A stretch of 64,000 nt of DNA, taken from contig NZ_CP186925.1 in NCBI RefSeq assembly GCF_049562855.1, positions 3,038,001 through 3,102,000 on the forward strand. The letters run 5' to 3'. This document shows, piece by piece, positions 8,220 through 15,552 of the stretch. The notes below the pieces were generated by a model. The model searched no databases and was not told where the DNA came from. It worked only from the letters and a program-made list of their open reading frames with translations. Position 1 is the first letter of the stretch; each line of letters opens with the position of its first letter. A program made the translations under genes and the position numbers. This stretch comes from Ruminococcus_C callidus (GTDB lineage Bacteria; Bacillota; Clostridia; Oscillospirales; Ruminococcaceae).

Positions 8220-8675
8220 TTAGTTCTTGATGATTTCCGCGGAATCCAGCAGAACGGTAAACGGTCCGTCGTTGCACAATTCCACCTGCATATCTGCCCC
8301 GAATATGCCGGATTCCACCACAGACACCCGTTCCCGACAGTACGCCTTGCATGCTTCATAAAGGGCTTCCGCCTGTGCCGGCGGTGCCGCGTGCACAAAA
8401 CTGGGGCGGTTCCCCTTGCGGCAGTCCGCATATAGAGTAAACTGGGACACCAGCAGCAGACTGCCGCCGACATCTTGCAGCGAGAGGTTGATCTTATCGT
8501 TTTCGTCCGAGAAGATCCGCAGCCGCAGCAGCTTGTCCACCATTTTTTCCATGATCTCCGTGGTATCCTCCGGTGCAATGCCCAGCAGCACCAGATACCC
8601 CTGTTCGATTGCACCGGTGACATTGCCGTCTACGGTGACTTTTGCGTGTTTTACACGCTGTACCAACATTTTCAT
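8220..8675 (-). CDS. dtd: D-aminoacyl-tRNA deacylase
   Basis: 151 residues from ATG 8675; the ATG overlaps the TGA stop of the sirtuin gene (ATGA), which implies translational coupling. The sequence MKMLVQRVKHAKVTVDG, then LLLVSQFTLYADCRKGNRPSF and a late GxFGADMQVELCNDGPFT stretch, is typical of DTD, including the SQFTL and NxGPxT-like active-site motifs. DTD hydrolyses D-amino acids (and glycine from mischarged tRNA-Ala) off tRNA in the cytoplasm. Last gene of the yjbQ-sirtuin-dtd operon. Family length is usual. Confidence 0.95.
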   Translation of the reverse strand: MKMLVQRVKHAKVTVDGNVTGAIEQGYLVLLGIAPEDTTEIMEKMVDKLLRLRIFSDENDKINLSLQDVGGSLLLVSQFTLYADCRKGNRPSFVHAAPPAQAEALYEACKAYCRERVSVVESGIFGADMQVELCNDGPFTVLLDSAEIIKN

Positions 8676-9412
8676 GCCTGATCCCTCACTTGAATTTGTT
8701 CCAGCACCTTGCCGATGGGTTCCCGAATGCACAGGTCTGCCTGTTCGTCCATGGGCGTTGCATCACGGTTCAGCAGTACCAGATGTTCCCCGCGGAAATA
8801 CCGCAGCAGTCCTGCCGCCGGATAAACCGTCAGCGAAGTGCCGCCCACCAGCAGCAAGTCTGCGTTGGCAATGGCATTCACAGAGCGTGTCAGCGTGTCC
8901 TCCGGCAGAGATTCCTCATAGAGCACCACGTCCGGCTTCACTCTGCCGCCGCATTTGTCGCAGTGTGGCACACCGGTGGTCATCATGATCCACTCGGCAT
9001 CATAGACGGCACCGCACACCTGACAGATATTCCGGTGCACACTGCCATGAAGTTCCAGCACACTCCTGCTGCCTGCCAGCTGGTGCAGCCCGTCAATGTT
9101 CTGGGTAACTACTGCCAGCAGTTTTCCTGCCTGTTCCAGCTCCGCCAGCTTCTTGTGTGCCGCATTGGGCTTCGCCGTCAGACAGATCATTTTGTTCCGG
9201 TAAAAGCGGTAAAACTCCGCGGTATGCCGTTCAAAATAGGTGTGGCTCAGAATCGTTTCCGGCGGCACGTCATACTGCTGATGATACAGCCCGTCCTGAC
9301 TGCGGAAGTCCGGAATCCCGCTTTCGGTAGAAACGCCGGCTCCGCCAAAAAACACGATACGATCCGACTGATCCACCCATTGCTGCAATTGTTTGATTTT
9401 TTCCGTTTCCAT
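8672..9412 (-). CDS. cobB: NAD-dependent protein deacylase, sirtuin family
   Basis: 246 residues. The sirtuin motifs are complete: GAGVSTESGIPDFRS (NAD binding), TQNIDGLHQ, catalytic His in LELHGSVH, a four-Cys zinc site (CQVC and CDKC), and the late VGGTSLTVYPAAGL and LLNRD segments. It removes acyl groups from lysines using NAD. Bacterial sirtuins often regulate acetyl-CoA synthetase and other metabolic enzymes; substrates here are unknown. It lies 15 bp after yjbQ and overlaps dtd by 4 bp. The symbol is by family, not by demonstrated orthology. Confidence 0.93.
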   Translation of the reverse strand: METEKIKQLQQWVDQSDRIVFFGGAGVSTESGIPDFRSQDGLYHQQYDVPPETILSHTYFERHTAEFYRFYRNKMICLTAKPNAAHKKLAELEQAGKLLAVVTQNIDGLHQLAGSRSVLELHGSVHRNICQVCGAVYDAEWIMMTTGVPHCDKCGGRVKPDVVLYEESLPEDTLTRSVNAIANADLLLVGGTSLTVYPAAGLLRYFRGEHLVLLNRDATPMDEQADLCIREPIGKVLEQIQVRDQA

Positions 9413-9427
9413 GATACCTGCCCCTTT

Positions 9428-9823
9428 CTATCCGGCAATGACGCTGACATAAAACGTCCGGCGGCGTGGACCGTCGAATTCGCAGAAGTACACGCCCTGC
9501 CATGTGCCCAGCACCAGTCTGCCGTTCCGCACGGGAATGGTCACGCTGCTGCCCATTGCCGAAGCACGGGCATGGGCAGAGGAATTGCCCTCCATATGGC
9601 GAAATTCCGGTCTGTCCGGAAACGCCTTCCGATATGCCAGCAGCAGATCTGTTACCACATCGGGGTCGGCGTTTTCATTAATGGTGATACCGGCGGTGGT
9701 ATGGGGGCAGTAAACGACACAGATGCCGTCTGTGATGCCGCTGTCCGCTACGGCTCCCTGTACCTGTGCCGTGATCGGGCAGAGATTTTCTGCCGGTGTT
9801 TCCAGTGTATACGAATATAGCAT
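9428..9823 (-). CDS. yjbQ: YjbQ family protein (UPF0047, secondary thiamine-phosphate synthase-like)
   Basis: 131 residues, the usual family length; AAGGAG lies 9 bp before ATG 9823. Conserved motifs are visible: CPHTTAGITINENADPDV, HMEGNSSAHARASAMGSS, GTWQGVYFCEFDGPRRRTFYVSVIAG. Some members show weak thiamine-phosphate synthase activity, but the physiological role is unsettled. First gene of the operon. Its promoter (10060-10032) fires directly into the B-type element at 9856-10028, which therefore forms almost the whole mRNA leader. Confidence 0.92.
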   Translation of the reverse strand: MLYSYTLETPAENLCPITAQVQGAVADSGITDGICVVYCPHTTAGITINENADPDVVTDLLLAYRKAFPDRPEFRHMEGNSSAHARASAMGSSVTIPVRNGRLVLGTWQGVYFCEFDGPRRRTFYVSVIAG

Positions 9824-9855
9824 GGCATTTGCTCCTTTTTTCGGTAGTATTTTCA

Positions 9856-10028
9856 GGAAACACTACATAAAGCCCGCCTGACGGCTTTGCACGCAATCTG
9901 CTTGCAGATTTTCCGTCATATTGCCCAGAAATCCCTTGCCATACATACAGTATGCCTGCGGAATTTCTGGACAATCTGCCGAAAAATCTGACTACGCATC
10001 TTACGCACAAGCTTTATTCAGTGTTTCC
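9856..10028 (+). repeat. Interspersed element, subfamily B, 173 bp, in the yjbQ leader
   Basis: Ends GGAAACACTACATAAAGC and GCTTTATTCAGTGTTTCC; flanks TTCA and TTTA differ by one base. The right end lies 3 bp from the yjbQ -10 box, so transcription would start within the element. Confidence 0.85.
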
Positions 10029-10031
10029 TTT

Positions 10032-10060
10032 ATTATAGAATATTTGTCCGGAAAATGCAA
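10032..10060 (-). promoter_or_regulatory. Promoter of the yjbQ-sirtuin-dtd operon
   Basis: TTGCAT (10060-10055), 17 bp, TATAAT (10037-10032). The predicted start near 10025 is inside the adjacent repeat element. Confidence 0.65.
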
Positions 10061-10199
10061 GTCCTTTCTTTTTCGTGTAAAATTTCATCTGTTTCTTTTG
10101 CTTTTTCAACAAACAGCCATCATTTTTCGCCATTATTTTTCCAGCAGCATTGAAAAGAAAACTTTTCGGAAAACGCCGAAAAAATTTTGCAGTTTTCTC

Positions 10200-10228
10200 T
10201 TGACAAATCGCCGATTTTATAGTATAAT
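10200..10228 (+). promoter_or_regulatory. Promoter of the tRNA-Ser pair
   Basis: TTGACA (10200-10205), 17 bp, TATAAT (10223-10228), 25 bp upstream of the first tRNA. Confidence 0.85.
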
Positions 10229-10253
10229 AATAAAGCTGTTTGATGCAGTTTCT

Positions 10254-10343
<90 letters not shown>

Positions 10344-10401
10344 TTGAATACATTCGGAACGGAACGTTTCTCATGACGTTTCCTCCTTTGGACCATAAAA
10401 T

Positions 10402-10491
10402 GCGGAAGTACCCAAGTGGTGAAGGGGCTCCCCTGCTAAGGGAGTAGGTCGGGAAACCGGCGCGAGGGTTCAAATCCCTCCTTCCGCGCCA
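10402..10491 (+). tRNA. tRNA-Ser (GCT anticodon)
   Basis: 90 nt with encoded CCA. Acceptor stem GCGGAAG/CTTCCGC, anticodon GCT in CTGCTAA, long variable arm, T-arm GGTTCAAATCC. Reads AGC/AGU. It lies 59 bp after the first tRNA-Ser with no promoter between, so they are probably co-transcribed. Confidence 0.97.
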
Positions 10492-10493
10492 AG

Positions 10494-10524
10494 AAAAAGA
10501 CACTTCATTTCGAAGTGTCTTTTT
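10494..10524 (+). terminator. Terminator of the tRNA-Ser operon
   Basis: AAAAAGACACTTC (10494-10506) pairs with GAAGTGTCTTTTT (10512-10524); it starts 2 bp after the second tRNA. Confidence 0.85.
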
Positions 10525-10555
10525 CGTTTTTCTGCCGTTTTTTCAGCATCCGTAT

Positions 10556-10587
10556 AAAAAAAGACCTGCAACAGGGAATTGCAGGTC
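10556..10587 (-). terminator. Intrinsic terminator facing left
   Basis: GACCTGCAA (10563-10571) and TTGCAGGTC (10579-10587) form a perfect 9-bp stem, followed on the minus strand by seven T. There is no gene just upstream; it could stop read-through from the ABC ATPase gene or protect the tRNA unit. Confidence 0.55.
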
Positions 10588-10663
10588 AAAAACAGATAAA
10601 ACCAATCAAGGGGAATTGGGGGATTTTTCAATCCATGTGAATAGTATACCGGAAAAAGCTTGA

Positions 10664-10998
10664 GGCAATACCGCACAAAGAGCGTCTGGCGACTTTGCAC
10701 GCCATCTGCTTGCAAATTTCCCTTCAGAGCCTGTTTCGTATCTTCCCGCACGCATCTTGCGTGCATATTTTCCGAGATATTTCGGGAAAATACTCGAAAA
10801 TCCACAAAGGATTTTCTCCGTTTTTCCCTTCATCTCTCAAAAAATCTGACGACGCAATCTGCATACGTCAGATACGAAACAGACTCTCATATTTCACAAA
10901 AATGCTCGTGAATACATCCAGTATTCACTCCGCTTTTTGTTTCATCTGACGAAAAATTTGACGACGCATCTGTCGCACAATCTTTGTGCGGTATTGCC
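10664..10998 (+). repeat. Composite element (A with nested D), 335 bp
   Basis: The outer A ends GGCAATACCGCACAAAG and CTTTGTGCGGTATTGCC are flanked by the direct repeat TTGA (10660-10663 and 10999-11002). Inside, a 160-bp D element (10727-10886, ends GAGCCTGTTTCGTATC and GATACGAAACAGACTC) is flanked by TCA on both sides. Removing D and one TCA leaves exactly 172 bp, the length of an empty A element. Confidence 0.9.
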
Positions 10999-11027
10999 TT
11001 GAATCAGGCTTAAAGCCTGCCGGAAAC

Positions 11028-11065
11028 AAAAAAGTCTGTATGCCTCACGGCACACAGACTTTTTT
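11028..11065 (-). terminator. Terminator of the ABC ATPase gene
   Basis: AAAAAAGTCTGT and ACAGACTTTTTT are nearly perfectly paired with an A/T tract on each side, 33 bp past the stop codon at 11098. Probably bidirectional. Confidence 0.8.
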
Positions 11066-11097
11066 CATTTCAAAACACAGTTTCCCGAAAGTTCCAA

Positions 11098-12234
11098 TCA
11101 GTTGATAATGGTTTCTTCGGTTTCCTTGTCGAACAGGTGAATCTTGTTCGGATCCAGAGCAATCTTGATCTCATCCTGCGGACGAGCAGTAGAACGCGGA
11201 TCAACGCGGGCAGTCAGAGAAACGCCGGCACAAACCAGATACAGATAAGTTTCTGCACCCATCATTTCGGTGATTTCTACAGTTGCATCTACAACACCAG
11301 TGGAAGCGTTGGACAGGAACATTTCGTCATCGTGCAGAGCCTCCGGACGGATACCCAGAGTCACTTCCTTATCCACATACTTTGCCAGTTCCGGTGTTAC
11401 CTTTGCAGCCGGTACTTCGACCTGATACTTGACAGCCTTGCTGGTCTTGGTAGCTTCAGCACCGAATTCTACATAGTAGTTGTCTGCCTTCTTCAGAACA
11501 GCATCGATGAAGTTCATCTGCGGAGAGCCCAGGAATCCTGCAACGAACTTGTTGCCCGGACGCTCATACAGAGCCTGCGGTGTATCGATCTGCTGAATGA
11601 TACCGTCCCTCATAACTACGATACGGTCACCCATGGTCATAGCTTCGGTCTGGTCATGTGTTACATAGATAAATGTAGTACCCAGCTTCTTGTGCAGCTT
11701 GGAGATCTCAGTTCTCATCTGTGCACGCAGCTTAGCGTCCAAGTTGGACAGCGGCTCGTCAAGCAGGAATACCTGCGGATTACGAACGATCGCACGACCC
11801 AGTGCAACACGCTGTCTCTGACCACCGGACATTGCCTTCGGCTTACGATCCAGCAGGTGGCTCAGATCCAGAATCTTTGCAGCTTCTTCTACCTTGCGAG
11901 CGATCTCGTCCTTCGGAACCTTACGCAGCTTCAGACCGAATGCCATGTTGTCGAATACGGTCATGTGCGGATACAGAGCGTAGTTCTGGAATACCATTGC
12001 AATATCTCTGTCCTTCGGAGCGATGTCGTTTACCAGACGGTCGCCGATGTACAGTTCGCCCTCAGAAATTTCTTCCAGACCAGCGATCATACGCAGGGTG
12101 GTGGACTTACCACAACCGGAAGGACCTACCAGAACGATAAATTCCTTGTCCTTGATCTCCAGATTTACGTCCTTTACAGCAACTACATTGCCCGGATACT
12201 TTTTATAAATATGTCGAAGTGATAAACTTGCCAT
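11098..12234 (-). CDS. ugpC: Sugar ABC transporter ATPase, MsmK/UgpC/MalK type
   Basis: 378 residues. ATG 12234 is chosen (AGGAGG 10 bp upstream); an in-frame GTG at 12240 lies too close to it. Walker A GPSGCGKST, Q-loop, signature MSGGQRQRVALGRA, Walker B VFLLDEPLSNLDA, switch His in VTHDQTEA, and a C-terminal regulatory OB-like domain as in MalK. This ATPase energises carbohydrate uptake. It stands alone without permease or binding protein; in Firmicutes, such MsmK-type ATPases often serve several sugar transporters, and the orphan binding protein at 33509-34912 could belong to one. Own promoter and terminator. Confidence 0.94.
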   Translation of the reverse strand: MASLSLRHIYKKYPGNVVAVKDVNLEIKDKEFIVLVGPSGCGKSTTLRMIAGLEEISEGELYIGDRLVNDIAPKDRDIAMVFQNYALYPHMTVFDNMAFGLKLRKVPKDEIARKVEEAAKILDLSHLLDRKPKAMSGGQRQRVALGRAIVRNPQVFLLDEPLSNLDAKLRAQMRTEISKLHKKLGTTFIYVTHDQTEAMTMGDRIVVMRDGIIQQIDTPQALYERPGNKFVAGFLGSPQMNFIDAVLKKADNYYVEFGAEATKTSKAVKYQVEVPAAKVTPELAKYVDKEVTLGIRPEALHDDEMFLSNASTGVVDATVEITEMMGAETYLYLVCAGVSLTARVDPRSTARPQDEIKIALDPNKIHLFDKETEETIIN

Positions 12235-12311
12235 TTGCACAGTTCCTCCTAAATAAGATTTTCCAGAACGTCCCCGCAGCTGAGCCGCTTGCCGTTCCCG
12301 GTGACATATAT

Positions 12312-12340
12312 ATCATACCAAAAATAAAAACATTTTTCAA
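12312..12340 (-). promoter_or_regulatory. Promoter of the sugar ABC ATPase gene
   Basis: TTGAAA (12340-12335), 17 bp, TATGAT (12317-12312), about 80 bp upstream of the start codon. Confidence 0.65.
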
Positions 12341-12379
12341 GTCGTTTATTGCCCAAAATTCTGCTTGTACATTTATCCA

Positions 12380-13135
12380 TTATGACGAATGACTTTGGAG
12401 CGTTTGTAGCAAACTTGCAAAATCGGTTTCACATTTCAACAATTTTTGGACATCTTTTTCAGACAGCACACAACACGCTCCCAGCGGCAATTCCGGCGGC
12501 AGCAGCAGTCCGCCCATTGCAACACGTGCCAGTTCACTGACATGATTTCCCAGTGCGGCAAACATGCGGCGTACCTGATGATACTTCCCCTCATGCAGAC
12601 AGATGAGGGCTTCCCGATCGGTGTCAGGAACCGGCGCTGCCTTTGCCGGCAGGCACTGTGCCCCGTCTGCCAGCGTGATGCCCTGTTCCAGCGGCTGGAG
12701 ATAGCCGTCCTCCCACGGACGTGCCAGCACGATGTGATAATACTTCGCCACATGCCCCCGTGCCGCGATCACCTGATGGGCAAGCTGTCCGTCATCGGTC
12801 AGCAGCAGCATGCCGGTGGAGTCCTTGTCCAGCCGTCCCACTGGTCGCAGATCTTTCCGGCACAGTTCCGGCGGCACCAGTTCCAGCACGCTTTTCTGTC
12901 CTGCCTCATCGGCGGAGCTGACATAGCCCTTGGGCTTGTGCAGCAGCACATAGAGATACTGGTCGCCGCAGATCTCCCGTCCGTTCAGGCAGACCGTGTG
13001 GGCTTCCGGCTGTACTGCCTGATCGGCTTTCCGGACAACCGCACCGTCTACGGTGACTTTGCCTTTTTGTATCATCTGCCGCAGTTCCCGACGGGAATAC
13101 ATGGTACGGGCAGAGAGAAACTGATCCAGTCGCAT
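12380..13135 (-). CDS. 16S rRNA-type pseudouridine synthase (RsuA/RluB family)
   Basis: 251 residues with an N-terminal S4 domain (MRLDQFLSARTMYSRRELRQMI) and a pseudouridine synthase domain. The catalytic motif is GRLDKDSTGMLLLTDDG (Asp nucleophile), and the C-terminal EGKYHQVRRMFAALGNHV matches RsuA-like enzymes. It would convert a uridine in rRNA; whether its target is 16S position 516 cannot be decided from sequence alone. RBS GGAGG precedes ATG 13135. Divergent from the gene at 13213. Confidence 0.92.
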   Translation of the reverse strand: MRLDQFLSARTMYSRRELRQMIQKGKVTVDGAVVRKADQAVQPEAHTVCLNGREICGDQYLYVLLHKPKGYVSSADEAGQKSVLELVPPELCRKDLRPVGRLDKDSTGMLLLTDDGQLAHQVIAARGHVAKYYHIVLARPWEDGYLQPLEQGITLADGAQCLPAKAAPVPDTDREALICLHEGKYHQVRRMFAALGNHVSELARVAMGGLLLPPELPLGACCVLSEKDVQKLLKCETDFASLLQTLQSHSS

Positions 13136-13212
13136 AGAGGGACCTCCGTTCTATTTTTCATTTGGTTACATAAGCTGTACAAGCAACATTTTCTGAAAGG
13201 TGGTTTTTACAT

Positions 13213-13650
13213 ATGGGAAAACGCAGTGTACTCGCTCTGGGAATCGCAGGGGTATTGTTCGGGTGCGGGTTTTTGTGGCAGTGGCTGCACCAGCCGGAAG
13301 CAGAACCGGCACCGCAGGAGATCGTGCTCTCCGACGGAGCACAGCGGCTCGCCTTTCTGGAGGCGAACGGTCAGCCGGAACGCTGCTGTGTTGCCACAGA
13401 AACGGTGCAGCTGCCTGCCGCTGCCGATGATACCTACCGCCGCTATCTGGCTCTCCAGCAGGCACAGGGGCTGCCTCTGGCGGCACATCTGGGAGAAGCC
13501 GCCGCCCGATACACTTACACACAGAACAGCTCCGGACAGGGTTCCCTGTGCACAGAGCTGCTTCTTAGTGAAGATCAGGTTTTGCTGGGAGCGATCCAAT
13601 ACGACAGCACCGCACCGGAACAGTTCTCCCCCGTCCTTTCCACAGAATAA
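13213..13650 (+). CDS. Small membrane-anchored protein, DUF4830-like
   Basis: 145 residues with one N-terminal membrane segment (VLALGIAGVLFGCGFLWQWL) and an extracytoplasmic part that contains QRLAFLEANG and Cys-Cys. The GWEV-like opening of the C-terminal half and the overall size suggest a DUF4830 domain, whose function is unknown. AAGGTGG precedes the ATG. Its stop codon is immediately followed by the stop codon of the convergent gene at 13651. Confidence 0.6.
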   Translation: MGKRSVLALGIAGVLFGCGFLWQWLHQPEAEPAPQEIVLSDGAQRLAFLEANGQPERCCVATETVQLPAAADDTYRRYLALQQAQGLPLAAHLGEAAARYTYTQNSSGQGSLCTELLLSEDQVLLGAIQYDSTAPEQFSPVLSTE

Positions 13651-14031
13651 TTACTTGTCAAATACGTGCAGCAGATTGCCGATCAGGGGCAGCTGCTTTG
13701 CCTTGCCATTGGCAGCGTTGAGGATTCCAATAATTATCAGAGCCAGAATTGCCAGAGAAAGCAGGGCAGGGAGAATTCTGCCCAGCAACGGAATCTTCCC
13801 CAGAATCGCATTGGCAATGATAACCACAGCTTCCGCAAGGAACAGGATAAAGCCCTGATTGGCGTGGTACTTGGCATAGCGGGACTGCCCGCCATTTACC
13901 AGCAACGGCAGAATGAACAGGATCCCCACGTAAGACAGAGCCGCCCAGATTTTGTTATTCTGCACGTCCTGTGTGTCATACAGCATGGAATCGTCCTGCG
14001 TGTTCATGAAGTCGTTAAAATCTTTACTCAT
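13651..14031 (-). CDS. Small integral membrane protein, DUF4870/Tic20-like
   Basis: 126 residues from ATG 14031 (GGAAAGGAAAAACG upstream). A hydrophilic N-terminus (MSKDFNDFMNTQDDSM) precedes three hydrophobic segments: IWAALSYVGILFILPLLV, GFILFLAEAVVIIANAIL and ILPALLSLAILALIIIGIL. The HANQGFILF motif is typical of the DUF4870/Tic20-like group. The function is unknown. It lies 41 bp downstream of nrdR in the same direction and may be co-transcribed with it. Confidence 0.7.
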   Translation of the reverse strand: MSKDFNDFMNTQDDSMLYDTQDVQNNKIWAALSYVGILFILPLLVNGGQSRYAKYHANQGFILFLAEAVVIIANAILGKIPLLGRILPALLSLAILALIIIGILNAANGKAKQLPLIGNLLHVFDK

Positions 14032-14072
14032 CGTTTTTCCTTTCCAGTCAAGATGCAGCATTCTCTGATGCA

Positions 14073-14528
14073 TCACTTTTCATCTGTTTTATCCAGTGCA
14101 CCGATCACCGCCAGAAAGCCGGCAACATCGGTGAAGTCCTGATACACCGACGCAAACCGCACATAGGCGACTGCATCGATATATTTCAGGCGTTCCATTA
14201 CCGCATTGCCGATCTCCGAAGAAGTCACAGTACTCCGCATCTGCCGGCTGTATTCGTCCTCCAGTTCTTCTACCATGGCAACGATCAGATTAGAGTTGAC
14301 CGGTCGTTTCTTGATGGCGTTGAAAATGCCTGTCACCAGTTTATGCCGGTCAAAGGGCTCATAAGAACCGTCTTTTTTCTGTACCATCAGCATGGGACGG
14401 TCTACGGCTTCATAGGTCGTAAAGCGTTTGCCGCAGCCCAGACACTCCCGCCGCCGGCGAATCCGTTCATCGTGAGGACGAGAATCCAGCACACGGGTTT
14501 CCGTGTGCCCGCAAAATGGACAATTCAT
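14073..14528 (-). CDS. nrdR: Transcriptional repressor NrdR
   Basis: 151 residues from ATG 14528. The zinc ribbon MNCPFCGHTETRVLDSR...CLGCGKRF and the ATP-cone (VQKKDGSYEPFDRHKLVTGIFNA) are complete. NrdR represses ribonucleotide reductase genes according to bound ATP/dATP. The longer frame upstream runs through a mini repeat (14552-14583). No NrdR box or nrd gene was seen in the window. Confidence 0.97.
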   Translation of the reverse strand: MNCPFCGHTETRVLDSRPHDERIRRRRECLGCGKRFTTYEAVDRPMLMVQKKDGSYEPFDRHKLVTGIFNAIKKRPVNSNLIVAMVEELEDEYSRQMRSTVTSSEIGNAVMERLKYIDAVAYVRFASVYQDFTDVAGFLAVIGALDKTDEK

Positions 14529-14551
14529 GACACCACAGTTCCTTTCTTTCG

Positions 14552-14583
14552 GGAGCACCGCACAAGCTTTGTGCAGTGTTGCC
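14552..14583. repeat. Miniature element, 32 bp
   Basis: GGAGCACCGCACAAGC and GCTTTGTGCAGTGTTGCC form a near-palindrome made only of the two element ends. The right end directly abuts the stop codon (TTA, 14584-14586) of the next minus-strand gene. Confidence 0.7.
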
Positions 14584-15378
14584 TTAACGTTTTCCCTCGA
14601 TGCGGTTTCGCAGCAACGTGTAATTGGCGGCAAGTTCTGCCACATCGGAAAAGCCGCTGCGGTATAGTTCCAGAATCACAGAGCAATCCGGACTGACTGC
14701 CGCCAGTTCCTTTAGAAATGCATCGAACCGAAACCGCCCTTTTCCCAGCGGCAGACAGTCCCCGTATTCCCCGTGGTCGCTTATGTGCACATGCACGATA
14801 TGGCTGTTCAGCCCGCGGAGCATGGCGAAAGGATCTTCTCCGGAACGCACTGCCTGCTTGATGTCCAGCACAAAGCGTGCCTGTTTGCCCAGTGCGTCCC
14901 GCATCTCCAGCAAAAACGGCAGCGAGGCACTGGTACAGCGTGCCACATTTTCCTGTGCCACCTGTACCCCGTAGGATTCGCCCAGTTCTGCCAGCCGGCG
15001 GAACCGTGTAAAGTACATGTCCTTGTTCACCGAAGCCGCAGGCACCTTGTTGCCGTGCAGAACAAAGACCTTTGCCCCCAGCTGCTGCATGGCGGTGAAA
15101 TAATACCGGCAGTATTCCAGATAATCGTCCACACGCCTTGCGTAGTTGGAGAACAGCATGTTCGGCTCAATCTCACAGGTGTACGGGTGCAGCGAAGCAC
15201 AGGTCATGTCAAACCGCTGTAACAGCCGTGCCAGCGTATCCACAAAGCTGCGGCGTAATTCGGAGTGACTGTTGATGAAGATTTCCACGTGGGAAACGCC
15301 GGAAAGTGCCAGATCATACAGGGCTTCTTCCACCACGCGGGGATAAAGACACGCCGTAGAAACACCGGCTCGCAGCAT
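14584..15378 (-). CDS. Sugar phosphate isomerase/epimerase-like TIM barrel
   Basis: 264 residues, AP-endonuclease-2/xylose-isomerase-like fold. Visible: ISxxCLYP-like start (GVSTACLYPRVVEEAL), VEIFINSHSE, KVFVLHGNKV, VAQENVARCTS (metal-ligand Glu), FVLDIKQAVRSGEDP, HVHISDHGEYGDCLPLGKGRF and VILELYRSGFSDV. These supply the usual Glu/Asp/His metal ligands. Substrate is unknown. GGAAGGAG precedes ATG 15378, with a TTGAAA-17-TATAAT promoter further upstream. It precedes nrdR in the same direction with a mini repeat between. Confidence 0.8.
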   Translation of the reverse strand: MLRAGVSTACLYPRVVEEALYDLALSGVSHVEIFINSHSELRRSFVDTLARLLQRFDMTCASLHPYTCEIEPNMLFSNYARRVDDYLEYCRYYFTAMQQLGAKVFVLHGNKVPAASVNKDMYFTRFRRLAELGESYGVQVAQENVARCTSASLPFLLEMRDALGKQARFVLDIKQAVRSGEDPFAMLRGLNSHIVHVHISDHGEYGDCLPLGKGRFRFDAFLKELAAVSPDCSVILELYRSGFSDVAELAANYTLLRNRIEGKR

Positions 15379-15406
15379 AAGATCACTCCTTCCAGTTTGT
15401 TTTCCT

Positions 15407-15435
15407 ATTATAGCACATCACCGCGGAAATTTCAA
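15407..15435 (-). promoter_or_regulatory. Promoter of the TIM-barrel gene
   Basis: TTGAAA (15435-15430), 17 bp, extended TGCTATAAT (-10 at 15412-15407). Confidence 0.65.
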
Positions 15436-15484
15436 TAGAAAGACGCAGATTTTCACCAATTTTTCAGTCAGGGCAGCACTGCGT

Positions 15485-15539
15485 AAAAAACAAAAACCGG
15501 TACAGACACAACGCCTATACCGGTTTTTTACAATTTTGG
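15485..15539 (-). terminator. Terminator of secDF
   Basis: AAAAACCGGTA and TACCGGTTTTT pair around a loop, with T/A tracts on both sides, 14 bp past the secF stop codon. Confidence 0.8.
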
Positions 15540-15552
15540 AATCACGAACAAG

